64,000 bases of DNA, from NCBI RefSeq assembly GCF_014648435.1, contig NZ_BMRC01000030.1, positions 47,430 to 111,429 on the forward strand, written 5' to 3'. Within the stretch, counting starts at the first letter, position 1; each line of letters opens with the position of its first letter. Source of the DNA: Nonomuraea spiralis. GTDB lineage: Bacteria > Actinomycetota > Actinomycetes > Streptosporangiales > Streptosporangiaceae. The translations under genes and the position numbers were made by a program. The notes under the pieces are model-generated. The model worked only from the letters and a program-made list of their open reading frames with translations. It made no database searches and was not told where the DNA came from. Shown here piece by piece: positions 43,909 through 53,148 of this stretch.

Positions 43909-46900
43909 CACTCTCCCGCCGTACCTTCCTCCGCGGCGTCGGCGTCTCCGCCACCGCCGCCCTGCTCCCCGCGGTCACGGCCCAGTGGGCCGCCGCCGAG
44001 CCGCGGTCCACCCTGCTGACCCGGGCCCAGCTCACAGCGGTGCTCGGACGGGGCGCGCACCTCCCGCTGGTGAGACTCGCCACGGCCGGGGACCTCACCG
44101 GTGCCTTCGGCGCCCACCTGCCGAGCCGCGACGACCAGGTGTCGATCACCGGGTGGGCCGGCGCCGACGACCTGTCGGCCGACCTCGCGCTCGGCTACGA
44201 CGCCGAACGGCTGTACGTCGCGGCGACGGTGACCGACAACGTCCACCATCCGATCGGCGGCACCAACCAGTGGCAGGGCGACGGCCTCCAGGTCGCGTTC
44301 GGCGACGGCGGCGGCGGATACGGCCCGGAGTACGGCCTCGCGCTGCTCGACGGCGGTCCCGAGGTCTACCGGTTCAGCGACGGCGCGGTCACCTCGCCGG
44401 TCGCCGACGTCACCCTGACCGCCCGGCGCGACGGGACGAAGACGCACTACCTGGCGGCGTTCCCGTGGGCCTCGACCGGCGTCGACGCGCCCGCCCCGGG
44501 CGGCTCGGTGCTGTTCAACGCGATCGTCAACGACAACGACGGCGCGAACCGGCGGGGCTGGATCCAGTGGCGTCCAGGCATCGCCACCGGCAAGTCCGCC
44601 CAGGAGTTCGTCCGGCTGGCGGCCCTGCCCGAGTCGGGGGCGTGCCAGGCATGGATCACCCTCGACGAGGACCAGGTCGAGGCGGGGTCCACGATCGAGG
44701 CGGCGATCTTCGTCCTGAACTGGGACGATTCCGACCGCCGCGTCGAGGTGACCGGCCCCGACGGCGCCACCACCCCCGCGACGATCCCGGCTCGCACCAC
44801 TCTCCAGCTCACGATCCCGATCACCGCGACGACCGCGGGCGAGCTCGCGATCACCGCCTCGGTGAAGGACCTGACCGGCGGCGCCACCACCGATCTGGCG
44901 GCGACCGGCCGGGTGACGATGTCAGCGGAGGCGATCGCGCGGGACCTCGCCGGGATCGCCGCCTCCGTCAAGACGGCCGGGGACCTGCTGGCGCAGTGCG
45001 AGGACCGGGGGATCCCCACCCACTACGAACGCGTCGACGCGACCACCTTGGAGAAGTTCACCGGCTACACCCGCGACGACGTCGCGGCAGGTCAGAGGTG
45101 GCGCGCCACCTACAACACGGTCACCATGACGGCGATGGCCGACCACCTCCTCACCCGCCTGCGCTCCCTGGCCGCCGGGAAGGCGGAGGGGACGCGGGTG
45201 CCGCGCTACGTCACCGGGCCGATCGGCCGCGACGACTGGATGTTCACCGGTACGGTCTCCGACGGCGGGAAGACCCGGAAGGGCCGGCCGGTCGTGTTCA
45301 GCGGCCCGATGGGCTGGGCCGAGGTGGTCGGCGACATCCCCAAGCTGGCCGATCTCGGCTTCAACGCCTGCGCACTCGAAATGGGGCCGCAGAGCGCGAT
45401 CGTCCCGCCGGACGCGATCCCGGGCTGGGGCACCACGGGCGTCGGCGAGGCGGCGGTGACCTTCGCCCGCGACGCGTCGGTCGCGCACGGCTCCGCCGCC
45501 TCCCTGCGCGTGTCGTTCGCCGGTCCGCGCAAGCCGAACAACTACCGCCAGTTCTCCCAGCTGCTGACGGTGGAGCCCGGTGTCGCCTACCGGGTCCGCG
45601 CGTGGATCAAGGGGCAGGACGTCACCCTTCGCGCGGTGTCGATCCCCACCGCCACCTGGGCCACCCGCTACTACCCGCCGGAGGGCACCTACGACTGGCA
45701 GCAGGTCGAGTTCACCCTCACCCCCGGCAACGTGTCGTCCTACCGCTTCTCGATCATCTGCGAGGGCCAGGTCGGGGCGCTGTGGATCGACGACCTGACC
45801 ATCACGCGCGCCGACGGGACGGGTCCGGAGAACATCGCGGGCAACGGCGGGTTCGACGAAGCCGTGACGGTCGCGGCGAGCGGCGAGTACGCGGTGTCGC
45901 CGTACGAGATCGACCGGGGCCCGGTGCGCTGGCTCGCGGCGGCGGCCGAGGCGAACGTCGCCCTGAGCCTGCTGCTCGCGCCGCAGTACTTCCCGGCCTT
46001 CCTGACGGCCAGGCATCCCGAGCTCAAGCTGGCCGAGGGGTACGACGTCCACCACCCGCTGGCGCGTGAGGTGATCGAGGCGTTCCTGCGCACGATCATC
46101 CCCAGGATCGCGAAGTCGCCCGCGCTGCACAGCCTGATCCTCAGCAACGAGCCCCGCTACGTCGACACGGCGAGCCCGTCGACCAGGCTCGGCTGGGCGC
46201 GGTTCCTCACCGGGCGGTACCGCGACATCGCCGCGCTCAACAAGGTCTACGGCACCGCGCACCGGACCTTCGACGAGGTGCCCGCCCCCGGTGTGCGGGC
46301 GGTCGAGCCGACGGTGCAGTGCCACGACTGGATCACCTTCAACACCGAGGCGTTCGCCTCGTGGCACGCGTGGATGGCCGAGGTGGTCCACAACATCGCC
46401 CCCGGCGTCCCGGTGCACTCCAAGATGGTGGGCAGCACCCTGAAGGACCGCAACTACCTGCTGTGGGGGCCCGATCCCGAGCAGTGGGCGGCCTTCTCCC
46501 AGCTGTCGGGCAACGACGCGTCGAACTACCCGGGACAGGGCGTCGACGGCTTCCTGGGCAAGTTCGCGTTCTACGACCTCCAGGCGGGCATCGCCCGGAC
46601 GCCGGTGTTCGATTCCGAGGACCATGTGATCCCCGACCGCAGTACGTCGTACTCGAAGGTGGAGGCGGCCCACGTCGCGGCGGACCTGTGGCAGGGCGCC
46701 CTGCACGGCCGTTCCGCCACCACCTTCTGGGTGTGGGCGCGGACCACCGAGGCGGCGTCCACGCTGGCGGGCAGCATGCTGCACCGGCCGGACGTGATCG
46801 CCGCGGCCGGCCGGACCAGCCTGGACCTGAACCGGTTCGCCGCCGAGGTGGCCCTGCTGCAGGGCGCCGGGTCCGGCGTCGGCATCGTGTACTCGCGCAC

Positions 46901-47516
46901 CTCGTCGGTGTACTCCGTGCGGCACCTGGCCGCGGTGCGCGAGGTGTACAAGGCCCTGACGATGAATGGGATCCCGGTGCACTTCGTCACCGAGTCCGGC
47001 CTGTCGCGGCGGCAGGTCTCCGACGAGGTGAAGATGCTGATCGCGCCCGGGGTGACGCATCTGCCGGCCGCCTGCCTGCGGGGCCTGCGGGACCTGGGCC
47101 GGGAGGTCCGGCTCGTCGTCGCGGGCGCCGATGCCCTGGCGCGCGACGAACGGAACCAGGCCCTTCCGGCCGGTGAGCGCGCGCAGGTGCTCAGGAAGGC
47201 GACCGTCCTGCCGGACGACGGCCCGGCCGGCATCGGGGCCGCCGTGCTCGGCCTGGCGCGGCGGAGCCGGCTCGACGTGGTGACGCTGGAGCGTACGGCC
47301 GGCGGCACGCCGACGACCGTCGAATGGCGGCCCGTGCACGACGGCGGGCGCTGTCTGGTCGGGGCGACGAACTACGGCACGCAGGCCGAGGTGGTGACGA
47401 TCAGGCTCCACGGTCGCGGACCGGCCGAACTCCGCGACCTGCTCACCGGGGAACGACTCGACCGGTCGCGGACCGAGCTCGCCCCGCTGACGCCCCGCCT
47501 GCTGATGCTCCGGTAG
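43905..47516 (+). CDS. Large Tat-exported GH42-like multidomain glycosidase
   Basis: 1203 residues from the GTG at 43905. The Tat signal is SRRTFLRGVGVSATAALLPA. A CBM9-like domain (about 40-240, YLAAFPWASTGVDAPAPGGS, VNDNDGANRRGWIQWRPGIA) is followed by a Big-like segment. A CBM4/9-like domain (about 520-640, YRVRAWIKGQDVTLRAVSIP, WIDDLTI) is inserted before the barrel. The (beta/alpha)8 part has acid/base E749 in LILSNEPRYV and the candidate nucleophile E905 in VFDSEDHVIP. A GH42-type trimerisation-like domain (LIAPGVTHLPAACLRGLRDL) and a final small beta domain follow. Beta-galactosidase/arabinosidase activity is possible, but no family can be fixed by eye. Confidence 0.78.
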   Translation: MTLSRRTFLRGVGVSATAALLPAVTAQWAAAEPRSTLLTRAQLTAVLGRGAHLPLVRLATAGDLTGAFGAHLPSRDDQVSITGWAGADDLSADLALGYDAERLYVAATVTDNVHHPIGGTNQWQGDGLQVAFGDGGGGYGPEYGLALLDGGPEVYRFSDGAVTSPVADVTLTARRDGTKTHYLAAFPWASTGVDAPAPGGSVLFNAIVNDNDGANRRGWIQWRPGIATGKSAQEFVRLAALPESGACQAWITLDEDQVEAGSTIEAAIFVLNWDDSDRRVEVTGPDGATTPATIPARTTLQLTIPITATTAGELAITASVKDLTGGATTDLAATGRVTMSAEAIARDLAGIAASVKTAGDLLAQCEDRGIPTHYERVDATTLEKFTGYTRDDVAAGQRWRATYNTVTMTAMADHLLTRLRSLAAGKAEGTRVPRYVTGPIGRDDWMFTGTVSDGGKTRKGRPVVFSGPMGWAEVVGDIPKLADLGFNACALEMGPQSAIVPPDAIPGWGTTGVGEAAVTFARDASVAHGSAASLRVSFAGPRKPNNYRQFSQLLTVEPGVAYRVRAWIKGQDVTLRAVSIPTATWATRYYPPEGTYDWQQVEFTLTPGNVSSYRFSIICEGQVGALWIDDLTITRADGTGPENIAGNGGFDEAVTVAASGEYAVSPYEIDRGPVRWLAAAAEANVALSLLLAPQYFPAFLTARHPELKLAEGYDVHHPLAREVIEAFLRTIIPRIAKSPALHSLILSNEPRYVDTASPSTRLGWARFLTGRYRDIAALNKVYGTAHRTFDEVPAPGVRAVEPTVQCHDWITFNTEAFASWHAWMAEVVHNIAPGVPVHSKMVGSTLKDRNYLLWGPDPEQWAAFSQLSGNDASNYPGQGVDGFLGKFAFYDLQAGIARTPVFDSEDHVIPDRSTSYSKVEAAHVAADLWQGALHGRSATTFWVWARTTEAASTLAGSMLHRPDVIAAAGRTSLDLNRFAAEVALLQGAGSGVGIVYSRTSSVYSVRHLAAVREVYKALTMNGIPVHFVTESGLSRRQVSDEVKMLIAPGVTHLPAACLRGLRDLGREVRLVVAGADALARDERNQALPAGERAQVLRKATVLPDDGPAGIGAAVLGLARRSRLDVVTLERTAGGTPTTVEWRPVHDGGRCLVGATNYGTQAEVVTIRLHGRGPAELRDLLTGERLDRSRTELAPLTPRLLMLR

Positions 47517-47576
47517 AACGGGAGTTCCTCTCTCGTGACGCCTGTTTTTCCATTCACCGGATTGAAGGAACCCAAC

Positions 47577-49436
47577 GTGTTGTGGACCGTGAAGTCGCCC
47601 GAGGGCGCGGTGGAGCTCGACGTCTCGCTGGACGACCGGGGCCGGATCTTCTACGACGTACGGCGGCACGGCGTCGTGCTCCTCCAGCGGTCCAGGCTCG
47701 GCGTCGAGCGGCAGGACGCGTCGTTCCACAACGGGCTCACGCTGGTGGCCGAGCCGGTGGCGGCGGCCCGGGACGAGAGCTACCCCGCCGCGCACGGCAA
47801 ACGTTCCGTGCTGCGTGAGCGGTCCACGACGGCGACGCTCTCGGTGCGCGGACGCAACGGCGCGCGCCTCGACCTGGACTTCCGCGTGCTGGACGACGCC
47901 GTCGCGTTCCGCTACCGCTTCCCCGAGGGCTCCGGCACGGCCACGGTCACCAGGGAGCTGACGACCTTCGCCTTCGCGGCCGACGGCCGGGCCTGGGCAC
48001 AGCCGACCTCGCCCTCCGACGGCGGCGGCCCCGCGCACGAGAACCTCTACACCGACGGCGTGCCCATCGGCACCCCGACCGGCGCGCGCTCGTACGACCT
48101 GCCGGCCACGTTCGAGGTGAACGGGCAGTGGCTGCTCGTCTCCGAGGCCGGGCTCGACGAGACCTTCCACGGCACCCGGCTGGCCCCCGTCCCGGCCGGC
48201 CGGGAGTACGGCGTTCTGGGCCCCGATCCGGAGGAGGGCCTCGGGCACGGCGACGCCCTGGCCACGTCGGCGTTGCCGTGGACGCTACCGTGGCGGTTCG
48301 TCGCGATCGCCGACACCGCGGCCGAGCTGGTCGAGTCCACGATCGTCTGGCACTTGGCCGAGCCCTCCACGATCACCGACACCTCGTGGATCAGGCCGGG
48401 ACGCGTCTCGTGGAGCTGGTGGTCGGAGAACGCCAGCCCGCGCGACCTGGACGCGCTGCGGCGGTTCGTGGACCTCGCGGGCGAGATGGGCTGGGAGTAC
48501 TCGCTGGTCGACGCGAACTGGACGGTCCACTCGGAGCAGGAGATCCGCGACCTGGTCCGCTACGCCGCCGAACGGGACGTGCGGCTGTTCCTCTGGTACA
48601 ACTCCGCCGGGCCGAACAACGCCTCGACCGAGGGGCCGCGCGACCTCATGCACCTGCCCGAGGCGCGGCGGGCGGAGCTGGCCAGGATCGCGGGCTGGGG
48701 GATCGCCGGGATCAAGGTCGACTTCTTCCACTCCGACAAGCAGGCCGGGATCGCGCACTACCTCGGCATCCTGCGGGACGCGGCCGAGGCGCGGCTGATG
48801 GTCAACTTCCACGGCAGCACCGTCCCGCGCGGCTGGGAGCGGACGTGGCCGCACCTGATGACGCTGGAGGCCGTACGCGGGGCCGAGTGGTACCTGTTCG
48901 GGCCGTCGTTCGCGGAGGAGGCCGTGTGGCACAACACCGTGCTCCCGTTCACCCGCAACGTGATCGGCCCGATGGACTACACGCCGGTCACCTTCGGCGA
49001 CGCGCTGAGGCCCCGCAGGACCACGGCGGCGCACGAGCTGGCGCTCGCGATGGTCTACGAGTCGGGGTTGCTGCACTTCGCGGACTCGCCCGAGTCCTAC
49101 CGGGCGCAGGCGGCGGAGGTGCGTGAGGTGCTGCGGGCCGTGCCGGCCGCCTGGGACGACACGGTCGGGCTGGCGGGGGAGCCGGGTGACCACGTCGTGC
49201 TGGCCCGCCGTACGGGAGGGACCTGGTGGCTGGCGGGCATCAACGGCCCGGTCGCGCGCCCGGCGGTCACCCTCGGCCTCGGGCGCCTCGGGCCGCTGAG
49301 CGGCACCTGGCGCCTGGTCGCCGACGGTGCGGCCCGTGACGAGGTGGCGGTCTCCGACGTCGCGGCGGGCGAGGCGTTCCGGGTGCCCGCCATGCCCCCG
49401 GGCGGCGGCTTCGTCGCCCGCCTGCTCCCGAGGTAA
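47577..49436 (+). CDS. Glycoside hydrolase family 97
   Basis: 619 residues. The GTG at 47577 is chosen because GAAGGAA precedes it; 47535 is the upstream alternative. No signal peptide. N-terminal beta-sandwich (LWTVKSPEGAVELDVSLDDR), then the catalytic barrel with SWSWWSENASPRDLDALRRF, LVDANW and D382 in GIKVDFFHSD. It ends in MPPGGGFVARLLPR. The Asp at the D382 position is that of retaining alpha-galactosidase-type GH97 enzymes, while inverting alpha-glucosidases use Glu residues. It is therefore predicted to be a cytosolic retaining alpha-glycosidase. Confidence 0.9.
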   Translation: MLWTVKSPEGAVELDVSLDDRGRIFYDVRRHGVVLLQRSRLGVERQDASFHNGLTLVAEPVAAARDESYPAAHGKRSVLRERSTTATLSVRGRNGARLDLDFRVLDDAVAFRYRFPEGSGTATVTRELTTFAFAADGRAWAQPTSPSDGGGPAHENLYTDGVPIGTPTGARSYDLPATFEVNGQWLLVSEAGLDETFHGTRLAPVPAGREYGVLGPDPEEGLGHGDALATSALPWTLPWRFVAIADTAAELVESTIVWHLAEPSTITDTSWIRPGRVSWSWWSENASPRDLDALRRFVDLAGEMGWEYSLVDANWTVHSEQEIRDLVRYAAERDVRLFLWYNSAGPNNASTEGPRDLMHLPEARRAELARIAGWGIAGIKVDFFHSDKQAGIAHYLGILRDAAEARLMVNFHGSTVPRGWERTWPHLMTLEAVRGAEWYLFGPSFAEEAVWHNTVLPFTRNVIGPMDYTPVTFGDALRPRRTTAAHELALAMVYESGLLHFADSPESYRAQAAEVREVLRAVPAAWDDTVGLAGEPGDHVVLARRTGGTWWLAGINGPVARPAVTLGLGRLGPLSGTWRLVADGAARDEVAVSDVAAGEAFRVPAMPPGGGFVARLLPR

Positions 49437-49480
49437 GGGCCAGGGCGGACGAGAAGCGTTCGCCTGCTCCCCGAGCGGGG

Positions 49481-50770
49481 CTACGGGCGGGCCGAGAAGC
49501 GTTCGTCGAGGATCAGGCAGGCGGCGCCGATCGCCGCGACGTCGGCGCCCAACCCGGTCCCGACGACGCCGAGGTCGTGGATCGAGCGCATCACGAACCG
49601 CTCGGCCACCGCCGACCTGAGCAGCGGCAGGTAGTGGTGGGCGGCCGGAGCCCAGGCGGGCCCGCCGCACACCACGAGCTCGGTGTCGAGCAGGTTGCCG
49701 ATGGTGAGGATCGCGCGGGCGAGCCGCCGCGCTGACCGGTGCAGGATCTCCACCGCGCGCGCATCGCCGTCGTCGGCCGCCCGGCACAGCGCGCCGAGCC
49801 GCCTGACCGCCTGGACGAGCTGCCCGTCCTCCGGAGTGGCGGGCAGGACGCCCGCGGCGACGGCCTCCTGGATGAGGAACAGCGGCGAGCAGGCGGTGCC
49901 CAGGCAGCCGCGCTGCCCGCACTCGCAGGGCGGCCCGTCGGCGTCGACGATCAGGTGTCCGATGTCGCCGGCGTTGCTGGACCGGCCGCGTACGACGATG
50001 TCGCCGCTGACCAGCCCCACCCCGACGCCGGTGCCCAGGTAGAGGAAGGCGAAGTCGCTGTTGCCCGTCGCGCTGCCGGCCCAGCGTTCGGCCACCGCGG
50101 CGGCGGTGACGTCCTTGTCGAGCACGATGGGCAGCCCGGTGGCCCGGTGCAGCCGGTCGACGAGCTCGACGCGGTGCCAGCCGGGCAGGTGGGGCGGGTC
50201 GACCATGGCCCCGCCCGCGATGTCGAGGGGGCCGGGCGCCGCGATGCCGAGGCCGAGCACCCGCTCGCGCTCGATGCCGGATCCGGCGAGCAGGACGTCG
50301 AGGGCCGAGGCCATGCCGGTCATGATGGCGTCGGCGTCCTGGGGGCTGGAGGTCTGCCTGCTGAAGTGGGCCACGAGGTTGCCGCCGAGGTCGAGCAGCA
50401 CGTACGTGATCGTGGCCGGGTCGATGTGCACGCCGAGCGCGTAGCGGCTGGCCGGGACCAGCTCAAGGGTGCGGCGGGGCCGGCCGAACCCGGTCGTGGA
50501 CGTGCCGGTCTCCGCGATGAGCCCCTGGTCGAGCAGCCGCTGGCAGACGTCCGACACGGTCTGCGCGGCGAGGCCCGTCTCGACGACCAGCTCCGCCCGA
50601 GAGCTGCCGGTCCGCGCGCGCCTGATGGCGTCGAGGACGACGGAGTCGTTGAAGTCGGCGACGTGCTCCAGGTTGGAGCCGCGCCGGAGCCCGGAGGATC
50701 GGGCAGGTGGCCCGCCCTCGCGCTTGGCTGCCTTCCCGACCGTGGTGGACTCCCGCCTGGCTGCTGCCAC
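49481..50770 (-). CDS. ROK-family transcriptional regulator
   Basis: 429 residues from the GTG at 50770. A TTG at 50821 is in frame, but GAGGGGAACGGGGA lies before 50770. N-terminal winged helix at about 25-95 (DSVVLDAIRRARTGSSRAEL, AAQTVSDVCQRLLDQGLIAE). ROK sugar-kinase fold with LGLGIAAPGPLD, YLGTGVGVGLVSGD, the cysteine motif CECGQRGCLGT for zinc, and VVCGGPAWAP. It is a sugar-responsive repressor of the NagC/XylR type, convergent with the GH97 gene and divergent from the FAD-oxidoreductase/GH38 genes. Confidence 0.9.
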   Translation of the reverse strand: MAAARRESTTVGKAAKREGGPPARSSGLRRGSNLEHVADFNDSVVLDAIRRARTGSSRAELVVETGLAAQTVSDVCQRLLDQGLIAETGTSTTGFGRPRRTLELVPASRYALGVHIDPATITYVLLDLGGNLVAHFSRQTSSPQDADAIMTGMASALDVLLAGSGIERERVLGLGIAAPGPLDIAGGAMVDPPHLPGWHRVELVDRLHRATGLPIVLDKDVTAAAVAERWAGSATGNSDFAFLYLGTGVGVGLVSGDIVVRGRSSNAGDIGHLIVDADGPPCECGQRGCLGTACSPLFLIQEAVAAGVLPATPEDGQLVQAVRRLGALCRAADDGDARAVEILHRSARRLARAILTIGNLLDTELVVCGGPAWAPAAHHYLPLLRSAVAERFVMRSIHDLGVVGTGLGADVAAIGAACLILDERFSARP

Positions 50771-50828
50771 TGGTCCCCGTTCCCCTCGTCCATCGTCGCG
50801 CCCTGCGCCTACCTTAGCCAACCCGTCG

Positions 50829-50858
50829 TTGACTTATTCAAGACGTCGGAAATATTGT
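50829..50858 (+). promoter_or_regulatory. Promoter with ROK-type dyad
   Basis: TTGACT (50829-50834) and TATTGT (50853-50858) with an 18-base spacer form a promoter for the FAD-oxidoreductase gene. Within it TATT-CAA-GACGTC-GGA-AATA (50835-50854) is symmetric and AT-flanked, like ROK operators. Confidence 0.55.
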
Positions 50859-50898
50859 AGATCCGCTTTGCTTGATACGACCCAGAAAGTCGGCATTC

Positions 50899-53130
50899 AT
50901 GATGCAGCTCGCACACGCCGCCGATGTCACCGTGGTCGGCGGCGGCCTGGCCGGTGTCACGGCCGCCGTGAGCGCCGCGCGCAACGGCGCGAAGGTGGCC
51001 CTGATCAACAACAGGGGAGTGCTGGGCGGCAACTCCAGCAGTGAGATCCGGGTGTGGGTGGTGGGCGCCACCGCGCACGGAGCGCAGAAGTTCGCCCGCG
51101 AGACCGGCCTGATGGGCGAGCTGTTCGCGGAGAACCAGTGGCGCAACCCGGAGGGCAACCCGATCCTGTGGGACCACGTCGTGCTCGACCTGGTACGCGC
51201 CGAACCGAACATCACCCTCTTCCTCAACACCGAGGTCCGCGAGGTCGAGGCCGACGGCGAGGAGGAGGGCCGGGTGATCCGCTCGGTCACCGGCTGGCAG
51301 TCCGGCTCGGAGAAGCTGATCCGGTTCGAGTCGCCGATCTTCCTCGACTGCACCGGAGACGGCCTGGTCGGCCTGCTCGCCGGCGCCAGGTTCGCCACCG
51401 GCAGGGAGGACCGCAGCGCGTACGGCGAGGAGTGGGCCCCCGAGGTGGCCGACGACGACATGCTCGGCAGCACGATCCTCTTCTACACCAAGGACACCGG
51501 CCGCCCGGTACGTTTCGTCCCACCCGGCATCACCAAGGACATCGAGGCGTTCGACCTGCCGCTGCGCCGCCACATCGACCCCGGCATGAACGGCTGCGAC
51601 TACTGGTGGATCGAGTGGGGCGGCGAGCTCGACGCGGTCGCCGACAACGAGCGCATCCGCGACGAGCTGTGGGGCATCGTCTTCGGCATCTGGGACCACA
51701 TCAAGAACTCCGGCCGCTTCGAGGCCGACAACCTGACGCTGGAGTGGGTGGGCAGCCTGCCGGGCAAGCGCGAGTACCGCCGCTTCCTCGGCGACCACGT
51801 CCTGACCCAGCAGGACATCACCGGCCAGACCCGCTTCCCCGACACGGTCGGCTTCGGCGGCTGGTCCATCGACCTGCACCCGCCCGGCGGCATCTACGCC
51901 GACGACAGCCCCTCCAAGCACCTGTTCGGCCCCGGCCTGTACGACATCCCGTTCCGCTGTCTGTACTCCGCCAACGTGCGCAACCTGCTGCTGGCCGGCC
52001 GTGACATCTCCGCCAGCCACGTCGCCTTCGGCAGCACCCGAGTGATGGCCACCTGCGCCGTCGTGGGAGAGGCCGCGGGCGCGGGGGCCGCGCTCGCCGT
52101 ACGCAGGGGCGTGACGCCGCGCGAGATCGCTGCCTCGCACATGGACGAGTTGCAGTCGATGCTCCTGCGGCAGGACGCCTCCCTGCTGGGCGTGCCCTGG
52201 CAGGACCCGTCCGACCTGGCGCTCAAGGCCACGGTGACGGCGTCGTCCACGCTCACCCGGCTGGCGGGCGACGGGGGAGAGGAGCCGGAACCGTTCCCGA
52301 TCGGCGAGGCCGACTTCGGGCTGCTGCTGCCCGCCGACCCGCGGATCGACGTCGTGCGGATCGGCGTCGACGCCGCCCGCGCCACCACCGCGACGGTCGA
52401 GCTGTGGGGCACCGGCGGCGGGCTGAACCACATCCCCGTGGAACCGTTCGCCCGGCGCGAGGTCCTGGTCGAGGCCGGGCGCGGCCTGCTGGAGGCCCGC
52501 TTCGACGACGTGCTCTCCGGCGGGGGCGAGGTGGTCGTGGTCGTCCGGCGCAACGCCGACCTCGCCGTCCTCGTCGGCCCGGACCGCCCGCCGTACGGCG
52601 TCCTCGGGCTGCTCAGCAGGGAACCGGCGCTCGACACCGGCAAGCCGCAGAGCAACGCGTGGTCGGCCTTCGAGCTGCGCAGGCGCACGCCGTGCTTCGA
52701 GGTCGAACCCGCGACCGCCGCCTACCGGCCTGAGCAGGTCGCGGGCGGGCCGGCCAGGCCGTACGACGGGCCCAACCTGTGGGCCTCGGAGGGCGGCGGC
52801 GAGCAGCACGTCGAGCTGCGCTGGAGCGAGGAGCGGACGATCGGCCGGGTGGAGCTGATCTTCAACGACGACGTCGACGAGGACCTGATCAACCTGCACC
52901 ACCACCGCACGCCGTACCTCGTCATGCCGGAGCTGGTGAAGGACTACCGGATCGAGGTGGAGCGTACGGGCGGCTGGGAGACGGCCGTGTCCGTCACCGG
53001 CAACCGGACGCGGCGCCGGGTCCACGTGCTTGACCCCGCCACGCGCGCGGGCGCCCTGCGGGTCGTCGTCACGGCGACCAACGGCGACGAACGAACCATG
53101 ATCGTCGCCGTGCGGGTCTTCGAGAACTGA
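50899..53130 (+). CDS. FAD-dependent oxidoreductase of a glycan locus
   Basis: 743 residues from the ATG at 50899. FAD-binding Rossmann motif VTVVGGGLAGVTAAVSAARN, then KVALINNRGVLGGNSSSEIR, and the FAD_oxidored-type closing motif NLLLAGRDISASHVAFGSTR. From about residue 440 a discoidin/CBM-like beta region follows (two segments, for example WSEERTIGRVELIFNDDVDE). FAD_oxidored (PF12831) proteins with such tails recur in polysaccharide loci, and oxidation of a sugar or its 3-keto form is a plausible role. No signal peptide. It is followed by GH38 after 18 bases. Confidence 0.85.
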   Translation: MMQLAHAADVTVVGGGLAGVTAAVSAARNGAKVALINNRGVLGGNSSSEIRVWVVGATAHGAQKFARETGLMGELFAENQWRNPEGNPILWDHVVLDLVRAEPNITLFLNTEVREVEADGEEEGRVIRSVTGWQSGSEKLIRFESPIFLDCTGDGLVGLLAGARFATGREDRSAYGEEWAPEVADDDMLGSTILFYTKDTGRPVRFVPPGITKDIEAFDLPLRRHIDPGMNGCDYWWIEWGGELDAVADNERIRDELWGIVFGIWDHIKNSGRFEADNLTLEWVGSLPGKREYRRFLGDHVLTQQDITGQTRFPDTVGFGGWSIDLHPPGGIYADDSPSKHLFGPGLYDIPFRCLYSANVRNLLLAGRDISASHVAFGSTRVMATCAVVGEAAGAGAALAVRRGVTPREIAASHMDELQSMLLRQDASLLGVPWQDPSDLALKATVTASSTLTRLAGDGGEEPEPFPIGEADFGLLLPADPRIDVVRIGVDAARATTATVELWGTGGGLNHIPVEPFARREVLVEAGRGLLEARFDDVLSGGGEVVVVVRRNADLAVLVGPDRPPYGVLGLLSREPALDTGKPQSNAWSAFELRRRTPCFEVEPATAAYRPEQVAGGPARPYDGPNLWASEGGGEQHVELRWSEERTIGRVELIFNDDVDEDLINLHHHRTPYLVMPELVKDYRIEVERTGGWETAVSVTGNRTRRRVHVLDPATRAGALRVVVTATNGDERTMIVAVRVFEN

Positions 53131-53148
53131 CTTCGGAAAGAGTGCATC

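Noticed and set aside
44922..48248. Minus-strand open frame of 1108 codons antisense to the GH42-like and GH97 genes
   Set aside because: It is a GC-rich mirror frame: its translation is Arg/Gly/Val/His low-complexity with no domains, while the plus strand encodes clear multidomain enzymes.
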